Source: Alligator mississippiensis (Eukaryota > Chordata > Crocodylia > Alligatoridae). From it: 64,000 nucleotides of DNA. Below the pieces are notes generated by a model. It was not told the origin of the DNA. It did no database searches and saw only the letters and a program-made list of their open reading frames with translations. The stretch spans positions 50,775,036 to 50,839,035 of the forward strand of contig NC_081829.1 of assembly GCF_030867095.1 (NCBI RefSeq). The letters are read 5' to 3'. Each line of letters begins with the position of its first letter. The first letter of the stretch is position 1. Both the position numbers and the translations under genes were made by a program. Shown here piece by piece: positions 20,646 through 33,430 of this stretch.

Positions 20646-21370
20646 TTCCTGTAGGCTTATTATAATTTCCAGGTCAAGCATAGCAGCTGCATGGAAAATG
20701 ACCTGGGAAATTTCTACTTTCCACTGTAGTGTGTGAGTCATTTACTAATGGCAGTCTCATTGTTTTGAGGCACCATTTATATTAATGAAATACCTAGTTT
20801 AATCATGGCTATATAAGCACAGAAAAAATAAGTCCCCAGAATCTTGTTTTTCTTAAACTCTAAAGCAAGAAAATGAGTAAAAAAAATAAATAACCAAAGT
20901 TAAGGGGGCATGTTATATCATTGACACAAATACCTATTCTCTTCAAAAGGAAGTTCTAAAAATTCATGGCAGGGATTATAGAAACAAAATGCCAACATAC
21001 ATGTGCATAATGCTTTCTAGTATGTCACTGGGCTCACCATTAATCAATTTGTGAAATACTTTATCATACAATTCATCTATTATTATTTTAGAACCCAAAT
21101 GTCTGCTAGGTTTATTATAGAAGGAATAAAAACTCAAAGGGGCAGCTCTTTAAAGTAACTGGCACCTAAAGATATAGACAGGCTCCTTCAGAATCATCCA
21201 TGTGTCCAACTCCCATCTGAACATGTTTCTGAAAATCTAATTGCTTCACTGTGTCTTGACATAATTTTTTTTAAATTTGGCTGATAGTCTCTGGGGATCT
21301 CAAAACGGATCTACATCAAAGAGCTAAGCTTTCAATTTCAACTCAGATCTTTTCCAATAGCCACATTGAT
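20646..21370. other. unassigned AT-rich DNA
   Basis: No gene or repeat recognised. Confidence 0.4.
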
Positions 21371-23490
21371 TAGATTCATAGATGTTTGGGTCAGAAGGGA
21401 CCTTAGCAGATCATCAAGTATGACCCCCTGCCCTGGGCAGGAAAGAGCAATGGAGTCAGGTGACCCTAGCCAGGAGTTATGTCTAGCCTCCTCTTAAAGA
21501 CCCTCAAGGTAGGGGAGAGCACCACCTCACTTGGAAGCCCGTTCCAGATTCTGGCAATCTTTACTATAAAGTAATTCTTCCTGATGTCTAGGCTAAATCT
21601 GCTCTCTGTCAGTTTGTGGCTGGTGTTCCCAGTTACTCCAAGGGGTGCCCTGGTAAACAGAGCATCTCCTATTCCTTGCTGCTTCCCCCCACCCCATCCT
21701 CCCAATGAATTTATAGGTGGCCACAAAATCACATTTCATCCTTCTCTTGTGGAGTCTGAAGAGATCCAGGGCCCTCAATCTCTCCTCGTAGGGCCTTGCC
21801 TGCAGGCCCCTAACCATACGAGTGGCCCTCCTCTGACCCCTCTTGAGGTTGCCCACATCCCTCTTGAAGTGTGGCACCTAAAATGGATGCATTATTCCAA
21901 CTGAGGCCTGACCAATGTCACATAGAGGGGAAGTGTTATCTCCCTGGACCTGTTTGTGATGCACCTGTCATTGCATGATAAAGTGAGGTTAGCTTTACTG
22001 ATCACTTCATCACATTGATGACTCATGTTTATCTTGGTGTCAATAATGACTCCAAGATCCCTTTCCAGTGCCGTGCTGCTGAGAAGGTCCTCCCCCAGCC
22101 TGCAAGCATGCTGGTGATTCCTTCTCCCTAGATGCAGCACCTTGCACTTGTCCTTGTTGAACTGCATCCTATTCTGTTCTGCCCACTTTTCTAACTTGTC
22201 CAGATCTGCCTGGATTCATATCCTACCCTCTAGTGTGTTAACTTTACCCCATAATTTGGTATCATCTATGAATTTTGACAGAGTGCTTTCCATGCCCTGA
22301 TCCAAGTCACCATTGAAGACATTGAACAGCACAGGTCCAAGGACCGAGCCTGTGGGACTCCACTGCTCACATCTTTCCAGGTCAATACTGACCTATCCAC
22401 CACCACTCTCTGGGTGTGACCCCTAAGCCAATTTACCACCCACCTGACTGTGTAATCATCTACATCACAACTGCTCAGTTTATATGTGAGAATAGGATGA
22501 GATACCATATTAAAGGCTTTTTAAAAATCCACGTAGATGACATCTACCTTGACTCCTGCATCTAAGCATTTTGTGACTTGGTCATAAAAAGAAATAAGGA
22601 TAGTCAGGCAGGATCTACCTGCTGTGAATCTGTGCTGGTTGCCCTTCACCATTGTTTTTCCTGCTGGACTCTCACAAATGTGATCCTTAATAATTTTTTT
22701 CAAAGGTTTTCCCGAGGATGGAAGTGAGACTAACTGGTCTATAGTTACCTGGATCCTCCTTCCTCCCCTTCTTGAAATTAGGAACCACATTGGCCCTTTT
22801 CCAGTCTGAGACCTGACCTGAACACTGAGAGTGCTCAGACAGCCATGCCAGTGGCTCTGCTATGACACTGGCCAATTCCTTTAGTATCCATGGATGAAGA
22901 TCATTTGGGACTCTTAAACACATCCAGCCCCTCCAAGTGTCCCTTCACTAAGTTGGCGCTGACAGTTGGTGTGGTGTTTTCCCTTTTGTGCCTGTCTATG
23001 ATTCAATTGAGAGATTTGTCCTGATCTGTGTTCAGGAATACAGAAGCAAAAAACTCATTGAAGAGCTCAGCCTTGTCCCCACTATTTGTCATTAATTGCC
23101 CTAATTTGTCCTGTAGGGGTCCTATACTACCCTGCACCTTCTTTTTACTCCCTATATAACTGATGAAGGACTTTTTGTTGTCTTTAATTTTTGTTGCCAG
23201 CGTAAGTTCCATTTATGCTTTGGACTTTCTGAATACCTCCATGTAAGTGCGGGCCAAGTAGGTATACTCTGCCTTGGTAGCTACCTCCTGCTTCCTACAT
23301 GCCTACATGCCTACATCCCTTTTTTTTTTTGCCCTTAGGCTTTTCTGGTTTTCCCTGTTCAGCCCAGGGGGTTTCTTGGCCCCTTTGCCCCCTTTCCTGC
23401 ACAATGGGATTGTCTCCTTCTGTGCCTGTAGGATTGCTCCCTTTAGGAATGACTGCCCTTCCTGGACTCCCATCTCCCATTAGGGACAGA
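21371..23490 (-). mobile_element. CR1 LINE, 5'-truncated, different subfamily
   Basis: A minus-strand copy whose 3' end reads (on plus) ATTCATAGATGTTTGGGTCAG, distinct from the tail of the 19.6-kb copy. From 23490 toward 21371 it covers the region between endonuclease and RT (KSFISYIGSKKK at about 23160), the RT core (VVPNFKKGRKEDPGNYRPVSL at about 22740-22800, FTAGRSCLT at about 22610, VIYVDF at about 22525) and the thumb (RGQRRATRMVRG at about 21830). Several frameshifts and stops break it; the FADD region near 22270 is degraded. Confidence 0.9.
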
Positions 23491-25431
23491 CATTTCACAT
23501 AAACCAGTGGAAGTGACTGGGAACTGGTTTAAAACTGTAACAAAACAAAAGTTCAGTGCACATAGACTGGTTTCAAAATGGATTAAACCAGTTTGAGATG
23601 CACGTGTCTGGATGTAGTATCAGACTTAACTGATTTAGGTTAAACCAGTCCATTGAACTTCTGTCCCAGATCCCTTCCCAACACAAATTAGGTCTCAGTC
23701 TCTCTGCAACCCAGGATGCATTGCAGCCACCACTACCCTTCTCTCCCACAAGGTTGGGTGGGCTAGCCTCTGCCCCAGTTGTCTGCTCCAGCCCAGCCTG
23801 GTGGCCCACCACCAGATATCACAAAGCTGAGGCAGCCTTCACAGCCCTACTGACAGTGGCATGGAGGTGGGTGAGTTCCCCCTGCCCTAGCCCTGGCTCC
23901 TCTCAGCTGGGATCAACACACCAGGGGGGCTGGGGGAATCCTCGTCCGAGGCAGGAGTTTCCCCCCACCCCACAACATGGCTCTGCCACACCAGCCCCAC
24001 CCCACCATTGCCCCCCCCCCCACCTTTCAAATCCAGGAGGTGAGTGGGAGGAAAGATGGAGCTCCACTTCAGCCCTGGCTCCCCAATTGGGTTGTGCACA
24101 GTGGGCGGAGGGGTAGCCCCTGAGGTGGGTCTTTTCTCCTCCATAATATGGCTTTACAGGGCTGTAAATGCCTCAGCCTCACCCCTTTACCAGCCCTTGT
24201 CTGTCAGCTGTGGGGGGATGGGTGGGGGGAATAAATCTCTGACTCCAGCCCCCATTGGGGCCTGCTCAGTGGGTAGGGAAGAAAGCCCCTGAGGCAGGGG
24301 CTTTCTCCTCTGCAGTGGGTCCTCTGCTACCTCAGTCCTGTCCCCTCACCAGCCACCCCATCAGTCAGCTGTGGTGGGGCAGGTGGAGGGGAGGAATTGT
24401 ATCGCCACTCTGGCCCTGGCCTCAGCCCCAACCTCCCAGCTGGGATCTGCACAGTGAGTTGCCCCCCTTGAGGCAAATGCCTCAGCTCCTGTCAGCCATG
24501 GGTGCTTCCCTCTCCTACTTTGCAGACCCCAGTTGGGGATCCAGAGTGGGGTTCCATTTCCTCCCCCCACTCGACTCCCTGCAGCGGACAGGCAGGGAGC
24601 TGGCAAGGGAGCAGGGATAGGATGTTCACAGCCCGGTGGAGCTAGGAGGTGTGCATGATTGCCCCCTGCCTTTTGGCCTTGGCCAGTGCAAGCACCTGCC
24701 TGCCTTGACCAACTGATGAGTGAACATGTATCTGTTCATTAATGGTCCAATCTATGCAGTTGAGAGAAAGTTGTGTAGACTGAATCAATTCTGCCTTGAG
24801 CTTTTTGACTGTCTGTACTTAGCCATTATGTTAGATTCATCCATTTTGGGCAAATATGTTTGTGGGGTGTAATTTATTCACAGTATTTTTCTTCACTATA
24901 GTGACACATTACACAGTAGGCACATTAAAATTGGAGCATAGATGTGATTTTGTGTTTTCCTATAATTAACTGAAATGATTATGCTTTAATGTTTACATGA
25001 AATAATTTAAATATTTATTTACGCATTATTAATGGTCTCTAGAACTTAACTTATCAATGTAAATAATACATTATTCATATATCCCGTCTTGTGCCTCATG
25101 CTCTGCCATCTAATTTCCTGACTTAATCCCTATGAAAATCAATTAACTGTGCTCTCAAATATATCTGTCATGTTTACCTAATTTTGGCTGCTGCCATGTT
25201 GACAAAGGCTTCTGTAAAATCATATATTGAATAAAGTCATGACTGATGTGACGCCATGCCCACCCCTTAAATGCAAAGGATACTGGTAATTTGCTTCAGA
25301 ATTAAATTATGGCTCCCGGACCTTGAACTACACTCTCTTTAGAACACCTGCTGATCAAGGGGAATCTTCATGGAAAAGAACTGAAAGATCTTCCCATAAG
25401 TGGTTGCACACGTATAACTGGATGCTTTAAA
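23491..25431. other. unassigned stretch with a GC-rich core
   Basis: Segment 23491-23700 repeats an AAACCAGT-type motif; 23700-24690 is strikingly GC-rich and contains the tandem repeat listed separately; 24720-25431 is AT-rich with nothing recognised. The core may be a non-autonomous transposon but I could not define its ends. Confidence 0.45.
23870..24600 (+). repeat. diverged ~180-bp tandem repeat, about four units
   Basis: Successive units share CTCAGCTGGGAT/CCCCATTGGGG, CACAGTG/CTCAGTG, GCCCCTGAGG and TCTGTCAGCTGTGG blocks in the same order with a spacing of about 170-190 bp (units starting near 23880, 24065, 24245 and 24415). They are strongly diverged, so the array is old. Confidence 0.6.
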
Positions 25432-25757
25432 CAGGATGCTCAATTCTCAGCCTGGGGGCCAGATCCAGCCCATGTAACTGTTCTGCTTGGCCTGTGGGGG
25501 TTTCTCACATCTCCTACTGCCAAATTTCCAAACTCATGGGGAGCTTTGTGGGTTGGATAACATGGTCCTGTGCACTACATCAGTCCAGCACTTGGCTGTA
25601 TCTGGGTGCACAAGGTCAGACTGCACTGACAGGCATACTCATGGATTCACCTTGTGCAGATGGATCTAGGCACATGGGATCATATCCATGGATCGACCGC
25701 CTTGGGCTAATCCTGCCACCCTTCTGGCTTGTGGGTTCAGAAGGTTGGATGCCACTG
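25432..25757. mobile_element. possible hAT-like short element
   Basis: The left end CAGGATGCTCAATTCTCAG and the reverse complement of the right end CAGTGGCATCCAACCTTCTG resemble degenerate Charlie-type hAT ends, and the interior (GGGGGCCAGATCCAGCCC) is typical of such elements. The flanking 8-mers do not match, so the ends are tentative. Confidence 0.45.
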
Positions 25758-25794
25758 CTTCAGAGCCTTGACTTTCACAAGTATATGTCATTAG

Positions 25795-26760
25795 CATAAT
25801 TTGCTGAGAAACTGGGATGCAGAACGGCACCTGAATGTCACCTAGGGTGATTAGAGTCTCGAACATCAGAAACACCCAGTCTACGTAGGGGAAACACTGG
25901 ACCATACATTTAGTTACAAAAAGCACGTATTAAATATCAAAGTCATGGTAAACTCATGAAACAACATTCTGCATACACTTGCAAATTCCAAGTGGGAAGC
26001 ACATCCATCCACCCTATGCATTGCTGCCTTAGCACATTGTTTCTCTGTGGCTGAATATGCCCGTACCACCTGGGGATGCTCAAGTCACAGCAAACATACT
26101 GATGCCACTCTAAATGTTACATGCAGAATTATAATAGGGTGCCTAAAACCCATCCCTGTTTCCTGCCTATGCGCACTATCTGGCATAGCACTCCCTTACA
26201 TCAGGAGGAAAGTAGCAGGTGACATGGACCAGCAGGTACAAGAGTTAGATGACTACCACCTGCTATGTGGACATCAACCTGTGCACCATCATCTCTCATT
26301 GAGAAATACCTTTTGTCTTCTATCATACTATTTACCACATCACTGGAATCAGCCAGAACTACCCTCTTGCAAAAAGAATGGGAGCAACTAGGTGACAAAC
26401 CTGTTGAATGGAGCTGGTGAGGAATTATGCCCTGGTGAGGAGTTAGCATCTGGCTCCAATTACAAATGGCACACATGGCGGAGCACCAATAGATTGAGAG
26501 TGGGCCTTGGAAGATGCAACTTTCATATGAAATCATAGGACCTCTATGCAACTGACTAATGTGTTTGTCAGGAGAAGCAAACTATGGATCATTTTCTGAG
26601 ATGCCCTGTAGCACCACAATGCACCCCACAAGATTTGGCAATATCAACATCAGAAGCAGTGGCCTGTGCAGAATATTGGGAGCACACCATATAGAGAGGT
26701 TGGGCTGGAGACCCGATGAAGTCAACGACTCTTCCTCTGTTCCTTCTTACAATGTAGTTG
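25795..26760 (+). pseudogene. non-LTR retrotransposon ORF2 C-terminal fragment
   Basis: The plus strand encodes, across several frames, the region after the reverse transcriptase core: a YVGETLDHTFSYK-like segment (about 25880), SVAEYARTTWG (about 26045) and IIIGCLKPIPVSCLCALSGIA (about 26130), then RLRVGLGRC (about 26490) and a cysteine-bearing EKQTMDHFLRCP segment (about 26575-26610). This order is that of a common LINE polyprotein of vertebrates other than CR1; the clade is not assigned. Stops and frameshifts are frequent. Confidence 0.65.
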
Positions 26761-27299
26761 CATGGGCTTCTGAGGATGGGAGCAGTAGAACCAGGGAGAA
26801 GTCACTCCCCAAGGCATGCTCCTTTTGGGACATGATGGATTTCTGAGAAGCAATTGGAGAAGGATTTTTTTTTTTTGTTGCTTTTACCAACATAAACTCT
26901 TCCAGAGGCCTGCCTGCAACTTCTACTGTGCGGGTGCTCCAGTGGTCGAGCTTGTCTTTGGTTAAAAAAACAAACGTTCCTGCTGAATTCAGCACATACT
27001 TTTGAGGCTGAAATTTATCCCTTAATTAATTACCATGTGATACAGCTGCTAAAGGGGAGCTATCAAGGTTGGAAAGTTTAAAATAGTACCAGCTTTAGTT
27101 TTAATAAGAAATGCATTTATGTCAATTCTGTACAGTATCATTATTAGTGGTGTTGCTTCCGAATGTTTCAGTGCTCTTTTGTAAATCATTAATAAAAAAA
27201 GAAATAAAATTTAAAAAATGTTATTAGCTGAGTTTACCTAGCCAGACAAAGGGCCTAGGTTAGCCTATGTGCATAAGGGAGGGGAAAAAAAGAGACAGT

Positions 27300-27332
<33 letters not shown>

Positions 27333-28919
27333 CTCAAGCTTCCTAGCAGTTAATATAAAAAAAAAGGAAAAAATGTAAGTGATAAAATATATCTTATACC
27401 CTTTGATTTATTTTTTAAATAGCTCTGACAGTTACTTCTGAGGCCAAGGTTATTTTGGATTCCTTCCACTTTTAGTTGCTATTTATTTTCATTATTTTTC
27501 ACACTGCAGTGCACAGATGTGAAACATAAACCAACAACAAGTAGTGCTTAATAGTTTGGAGATGAGATAGTCTCAAAGCTCCCTTTTTCCCTTCTACCTT
27601 CTATCCCATATCAACTTCTTGAAGGAGAGTGCTTTCTGTATTCACTGAGCAGTATAGTAACATTGCAGATTAGCTCTTTCTTTGTTCAAAGCACCTTCTC
27701 TTGGCATCAGCTACATGTAGTCCTCAGAAATTCTTGTCTGTGAATCACTCACTCTGTGCAAACAGGAAATTGCCAGCAACTTGCTTTTAAAGTGTATCAA
27801 TTCTTTTTTTTTTCTCCAGTTGAAGCTCCACAGCCTCTCTCATGCCCAGCATGGGGGAAACATAAAAATGAACAAGGTTAGGAGACCCAATTTAGTTTCA
27901 GCCCATATCCACCACTAAAGCTCATAAAATGACCTTTTTTATATTTTGCGTTCATAATGCTGAAATATACTTGTGATTGATGTTAGAAATCCAAACAGTT
28001 CTGCTGCCTTTTTGGAGAGGATATAAACTGTCATGTTTCATGGAACAAACCAACTTATATCTATTGATGTCTGAAGGGAACTTTCTAGAATCAGGTTATC
28101 CAAAAACTGCCTATTATAGAGCTTCTCATTTATTCCTTTGAAACAGCCGTGTTATGTCTCAGCTCTATGTTCTTGGGCAACCCTGGCACAGGATGCAGTC
28201 TGTCTGACTCACAAAGGACTCACCCCCACTCCCTCCCCTCCTCTACTTAAACGAAACTGATTAAGATGCAGTGAGAGACACACCTAAGACCCTCAAGATA
28301 AGGGTGACAAGAGTGAACCAACTGCCCTAGGTCTCATTTGCATCCGAGATGGAACCAGATGACCATTCATTTACATGAGAGATGGAAAACAGAAAGCCTG
28401 AAGCAGAGACTGCAGTGAATTCTGGGACCAGAGAAGCAGGGGAGCACTGCATGATGGGGAATCTGTGCTCCAAATGTTAATCAACCCATGTTCACACACA
28501 CCCAGCTCAGCATTAATCAGACCAGTTCTAATCTGGATTTACTAAGGACTTCTCCCCCCCCCCCCCGCCGACACACACACACCTCTAAGTTTAATAGGCA
28601 TCTCGGGCCGTACATTCCCTGGTCCCACTATGGGAGGCCTATTTAAAATTAACTAAAACTCAGTTCCTGGGTTAGGGAATGCTGAGGCAAGAGACCGAGT
28701 CAGAGGGGGTATGGGCAACATTTGAACAATGGTTAAGGGTTTATCACAGCATCCAGCCTGCTGGAGCCCTAATCACAGGTGTTGTCATACTTTTCCCGAG
28801 ATGACTTGTGGGAGTCCTCTCCACAAAAGGTTATGAGCACCCCAATAATTGCTTTAAGTCTGTTAAAAGATTATAGTAAAATCTGGAAAAGTCATGCTAA
28901 GCTCAGGCTTGTTCACAAC
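26761..28919. other. unassigned DNA with simple repeats
   Basis: No gene recognised. It holds a CA repeat (27302-27330), a C tract (28554-28566) and, from about 28190, a moderately GC-rich segment that could be an old LTR but whose ends I cannot define. Confidence 0.4.
27302..27330 (+). repeat. (CA)n microsatellite
   Basis: An uninterrupted CA run of 29 bases. Confidence 0.95.
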
Positions 28920-29552
28920 TGTCATAACCCAATGATTTTTAGTGCCTCGGCACATTGGAATTTTCCCGCCACATGGAGCTTTCTTTGCACGGTGGATTTC
29001 TCAGCTGCAGAGAGAAATCCCCGGTACAAAAGAGTTCCCGCCACGCATATGCAAATTAGTGTCCCATTATTGGTCAATTCTAAATTATTCCTATGTGGCG
29101 GCTAGCAATTGGCTCGCTAGCCGTATAAAAGGTTAGAGCAGTTTCCGCCCAAGTTGGAGGACTCCACAACCATCTCGTGGGGAACTCTGAGCGCGCTGTG
29201 GAGCCTAGCAAACTCCACGTGTGTCTTGGAGGAGGACATAGGAGCCTGATCAGCTTCTAGCCACTCCCCGTCATAGTGGAAAAATTGACATATCCCCCGT
29301 GTGAAGCGCTCGTGGAGTCATGCATCGACGACTCATCTCGGTTCAGTTCGGAAGAGATCTCACTTGTGTTTGTTTGTGTGCAACTGCAACTCAAGAAAGT
29401 TTCCTTCCTGCACTGTGACCATCGGCAGTGTAAGTAAAGCTTTCTTTGTAAAACCAATACGCTTCCGTGCCTAACTCTGCTCTGTCGTGGAAAAACCCCA
29501 CCTGATGGTCCGGGCTACTGGCCATAGCCTCAGACCACCCTCAGTCCCGACA
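28920..29552 (+). mobile_element. solo LTR, ~633 bp (family of 10839-11648)
   Basis: It begins TGTCATAACCCA and ends CAGTCCCGACA. It shares with 10839-11648 the CCTCGGCACATTGG / CTTCGGCAC start, the octamer ATGCAAAT (about 29048), the CTAGCCGTATAAAAGG TATA box (about 29118), TTTCCGCCCAAGTTGG and the GTAAGTAAAG segment. The flanking five bases, ACAAC and ACGAG, match at 3 of 5, so the target duplication is eroded or the end is off by a base. Confidence 0.78.
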
Positions 29553-30324
29553 ACGAGTAAAAATCCAAAATCCTGATGCTGCAAGCTATCTATTGTTTCT
29601 GAAGAAACCATGAGATATCTCATCAGTATATCTACCATCCATAGGAATCTCAAGCTGGCTCCCAAATATTTGGTTACTCCCAAATCTTAAGTGTTTCCTG
29701 ATTATCAATCAGCTTCTTGAGATGTTCCAAACCAGATAGCCCCTTGTCAATAGAAAAGACAATGATTTACACAATTAAGGATGCTTCGAAGCAGCTGAAC
29801 TGAGGGTATAAAAATCTTTAAAAAGTGTGTGTGCTTCTAGAAGAAGAAAAGAAGAAGAAGAGAAGAAGAAAGAAAGGAAGAAAGAAGAAGAAAACTCCTC
29901 TGCTGACACCATCCCCTGTCGTTCTTGGGACGTTGGAAGAGCAGATCGTCTCTCTCTTCAAGAATTGTGCTACTGACTGTGCCTGTCAGCTTTGCAGCCT
30001 GAGTACCTTGGACTGGTGAGATCCCAGCGCTCTCTCTCTCTCTTTTCTCTCTAGGCATAAACTTCTGAACCTGAACTGTATCAGTTAAGCTTGAGCTAAG
30101 TTTCACCAAATACTTAGTGAAACCAGGGTAGTACTGTAATTGTTTGTGATTGTTTTTCTTTTGCATGTCTATTATTAGTAGTACCATTATATATTTCATA
30201 TGCTTAGCAATAAATAACTTTTATAGTTAAACTGGTAGTAATTGGTTATATTTTTCCTTCTCTGCTTCTCTTTCCTCCCATGCTCTGCAGCAACGCTTCT
30301 TTTACCTAAGCTAAAGATCCCTGT
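29553..30324 (+). mobile_element. possible LTR-like segment
   Basis: GGGTATAAAAATC (TATA at 29807-29813) is followed about 400 bp later by AATAAA (30209-30214), the spacing of an LTR promoter and polyadenylation signal. A GAA-rich tract (29839-29894) lies between. I could not fix TG/CA ends or a target duplication, so this is tentative. Confidence 0.35.
29839..29894 (+). repeat. GAA-rich simple repeat
   Basis: An imperfect purine tract of GAA and GAAA units. Confidence 0.9.
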
Positions 30325-30850
30325 GAAGCCCAAAAATATTGTGGGGTCTGCTCATCAAGAGGCCAAAGATTAGGACGTGCTGAGTTTGAAACACATAAGG
30401 GGATCAGCTTGTACAGGCTGATTGACCCAGTTTGACTCAGACGTGCCCTTATGAACTGAATGCTGGCCCATGAGGGTGTCAGCTGGACACCCAGCCGGAT
30501 TCAGAGGGATTCTGTTCACTTGTGTCTGACTGCATTTTATTGTTGCTCTTATGAACTGATTCTTGGCATATGAGGGTGTCAGCCTGTCCATGCTGATCAG
30601 TCCGGCCAGGTCAGGCGTGTCACGTTAATTTGTGTGTGTTTGTGTGTATGACTGATTGGGTGACTGGAGGAACCCAGTCCCATTGAGATTGAGTCCTGCA
30701 AGATAGCTCCACTGGGGGTGAGGGATTGCAGAAGGGAGAGATACAGCTCCGTATAGTAACACAAGCAGCACATTGACAGAATCACCAAGAGCCTAGAAAC
30801 TATCCCTAATAAATGAGCACACCCCAAAGTAATGGGCAAATCTGGTAACA
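30325..30850 (-). mobile_element. element with ~45-bp terminal inverted repeats, copy 2
   Basis: The reverse complement of the element at 18660-19211 along its whole length, including AACACATAAGGGGATCAGC, the TGTGTGTTTGTGTG tract and the right end GCAAATCTGGTAACA at 30850. Its left terminus (about 30325-30350) is more diverged. Confidence 0.75.
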
Positions 30851-32165
30851 GCTGGTCCTGGGTACGGGTAGAGATAGGTTACAAAACTGGATAGAACAAT
30901 GTCCTCATCTGATCGGTCAGTTCTAGTGGGTGTCCCAGCTAATTTAGTTAAATAGCTCCTGCAGAAGCTGTTTATCTATATATATGTAGTAAAATGCTTG
31001 TGATGAAATCTTGACTCTTTTGAATTGAATGGGTATTTGCCATTGACTTTACCGGGGGCAGGTTACGATCCTTCATTTTGTTGAAAAGCACATTTATTTA
31101 TGTTTGATTTGCTCCATAATAATGAAAGTAAAGTATGGTTTGATTGAACTAATCCAAATAATTCAGTATGCTGAGATTTAGTACCACCTACAAAGGCACC
31201 TTCCACCTCAGAGAAATATATTAAAACAGAAGAAGGGAGTATCATTTCACCCTAATCATTTTAGGTACATGGTACATCTAATTTAAATGCCCTATTATTA
31301 ATTAAAATCTATCTACAATAACAAGAATCACAGGAGCATCTGTGATTAAATGAAATTTCAGACTAATGCTTCTAATTCTTCCTTCTGAACCATTAAAAAT
31401 TTTATTGGCCTTGCTGTTGTGTTCCTGCTATTGATTAGAGATTTTTTGTAGTTGTAGTTATAGCCAGATCAGTAAGTGGTGTAATTCCATTGTATTCAGT
31501 GGAGCCATGCTTACTCAGGACAGTTGAGTGCCAGGCCAACAGGATTTGACAAAGAAGCAGTTTTCTTTGCATAATTTAAGGAACTTAACTTTAGCCATGA
31601 GATTTTGCCTTAGAAAGGTGACAAATAGTGACAAATAGTATCCCTTATGTACCATGAAATCACTAACAAGTTCTATATTATTTTCATTAACTTTGGAAGG
31701 AAACCCATTCCCTAAAGGTATATAAAGGGGAGAGGGTGGGCCAAAAAGTCAGGGTGAATTAGTAGCAAGGAACATTTTTATTCATGGAAATGTTAAATAA
31801 GGGAGAACTGTAAAAGTCAGGCTACTAGATTTTGACACAAAAATGAAAGTCACTGAAAAGCTGGCTTTTTGACAAAATGTCATTTATTGCTTGACTAATG
31901 CATATTTTAAAATCTAATAGAAAGATGCTTATTGCGTTTGTTCTCTCATGAGTTTATTTATTAGCTTCTGTGTCTCAAGTAGATATTTATAAATCTAGAG
32001 GTTTCATTTACCCTGAACATCCACTGTGGAATCCCTGAGCTGTATAGTGTAGCATATTTGACCTGAGAAATTTAATGGATAAACTTTCTTCTTCCTTCCT
32101 TTACTTCCTATCTGGAGCATCACTCCATGTGTGGAATTCCAAGTTGAGAGGAATTGTTTTAATAA
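30851..32165. other. unassigned AT-rich DNA
   Basis: No gene recognised. TTTGCCATTGACTTTACCGG (about 31037) resembles a sequence common in reptile intergenic DNA, probably an old repeat. Confidence 0.4.
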
Positions 32166-32465
32166 TTTCATAGTTTCATAGTTTTTAGGGGCTGGAAGGG
32201 ACCTTACAGATCATCAGGTCCAGCCCTCCTGCACTTGGGCAGGAAAGACTGCTGAGGTCAGATGACCCCAGCAAGATGGGTATCAAGACACTTTTTGAAA
32301 TTTGCCAGGGTGGGTGACTGCACCACCTTTTGGAGCAACCTGTTCCAAACTGTTGGTACTTGACTTATAAAGAAGTTTTTTCTTATGTCTAGTCTTAAGT
32401 GATCTTCAATCAGCTTGTGCTCATTAGAGACATTAGTCCTCCCCTGGTGTAGGTAAAGGTACAAT
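32166..32465 (-). mobile_element. CR1 LINE 3' fragment
   Basis: A minus-strand CR1 tail (TTCATAGTTTCATAG on plus) with 3' UTR and the last ~75 codons of ORF2 (HKLIEDHLRLDIRKNFF, VWNRLLQKVVQSPTLANFK). Confidence 0.9.
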
Positions 32466-32870
32466 AGGATCCTAACACATGATCCACACAATTGTGCTGC
32501 CTGCCATGCTACACATATTATGGTAGCTCAGGACATGGCAATACAGGAGTAATGTTTGGAGGTTTACAGCTTCTCCTGCTGTGCTCATTCATGGCCTGAA
32601 TTCTGATTCTCCTCTCACTTCTTTGCATATGACTCAAAAGTAACTGTGATGAAACCAGTGGAATTGCACTCTTATAAAACTAGTATCAGTTAGAGGAGAA
32701 TCACTCCTTAAACCCTTAAAATATGAGCTGACAGTGAAATCTCAAGGATCAGAGATTTATGCTGGGAGGAAACTCTAATGCATTTCTATCTTTTTTTTTC
32801 ATTATTCCGAAGTGCAAAGTTACTTTTTTTTTTATCCCCCCTCCCCCCTCCAAACAAGACATACACCATT

Positions 32871-33155
32871 ATAGTTTCATAGTTTCGTAGTAGCTAGGGT
32901 CAGGAGGAACCTGAACCGATCATCTAGTCTGACCCCTGCCACAGGCAGAAATGAATGCTGGGTTCACAAGACCCCAGACAGGTGATCATCCAACCTCCTC
33001 CTGAATTTTTCCCAAGGAAGGGGTGAGGACCACTTCCCTGGGAAGTTGGTTCCAGATTTTGGCCACCCTAACTGTAAAATATTGCCTTCTGATCTCTAAC
33101 CTAAACCTATTCTCCATCAGCTTATTACCATTGTTCCTTGTCTGTATTTAGTAGC
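32871..33155 (-). mobile_element. CR1 LINE 3' fragment, older
   Basis: A second short minus-strand CR1 end (ATAGTTTCATAGTTTCGTAG on plus) with a more diverged 3' UTR and ORF2 end (RFRLEIRRQYFTVRVAKIWN-like). Confidence 0.8.
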
Positions 33156-33392
33156 CATTATCTTAAAGACGTTTTTAGAAATGTCATAGATGGTATCCAT
33201 AAGTATAAATTCATGTCAGATCTTCGCTTCTGACTACACTCTTAGGGTTTGAAATTCCCAAGTATCTTATTTTATCTTTGCTTTAGCTCAGTTGGTGCAA
33301 TACGAATCTGGTATATATTTTTTTGCAAATAATGGGTTGCATTTACAGCTGGTGTAAACTGGTATAGCTCTACTGAAGTCAATGAAGCTATG

Positions 33393-33430
<38 letters not shown>

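Noticed and set aside
23721..24116. Proline-rich frames in the GC-rich block
   Set aside because: They arise from the ~180-bp tandem repeat; composition, not coding signal.
27302..27330. CRISPR-like or other spaced repeats
   Set aside because: Only simple CA repeats are present; no spaced direct repeats, and the sequence is a vertebrate genome.
29553..30324. Second retroviral LTR with tRNA-Pro-like primer site at about 30343
   Set aside because: TGGGGTCTGCTC resembles a primer site but belongs to the inverted-repeat element shared with 18660-19211.
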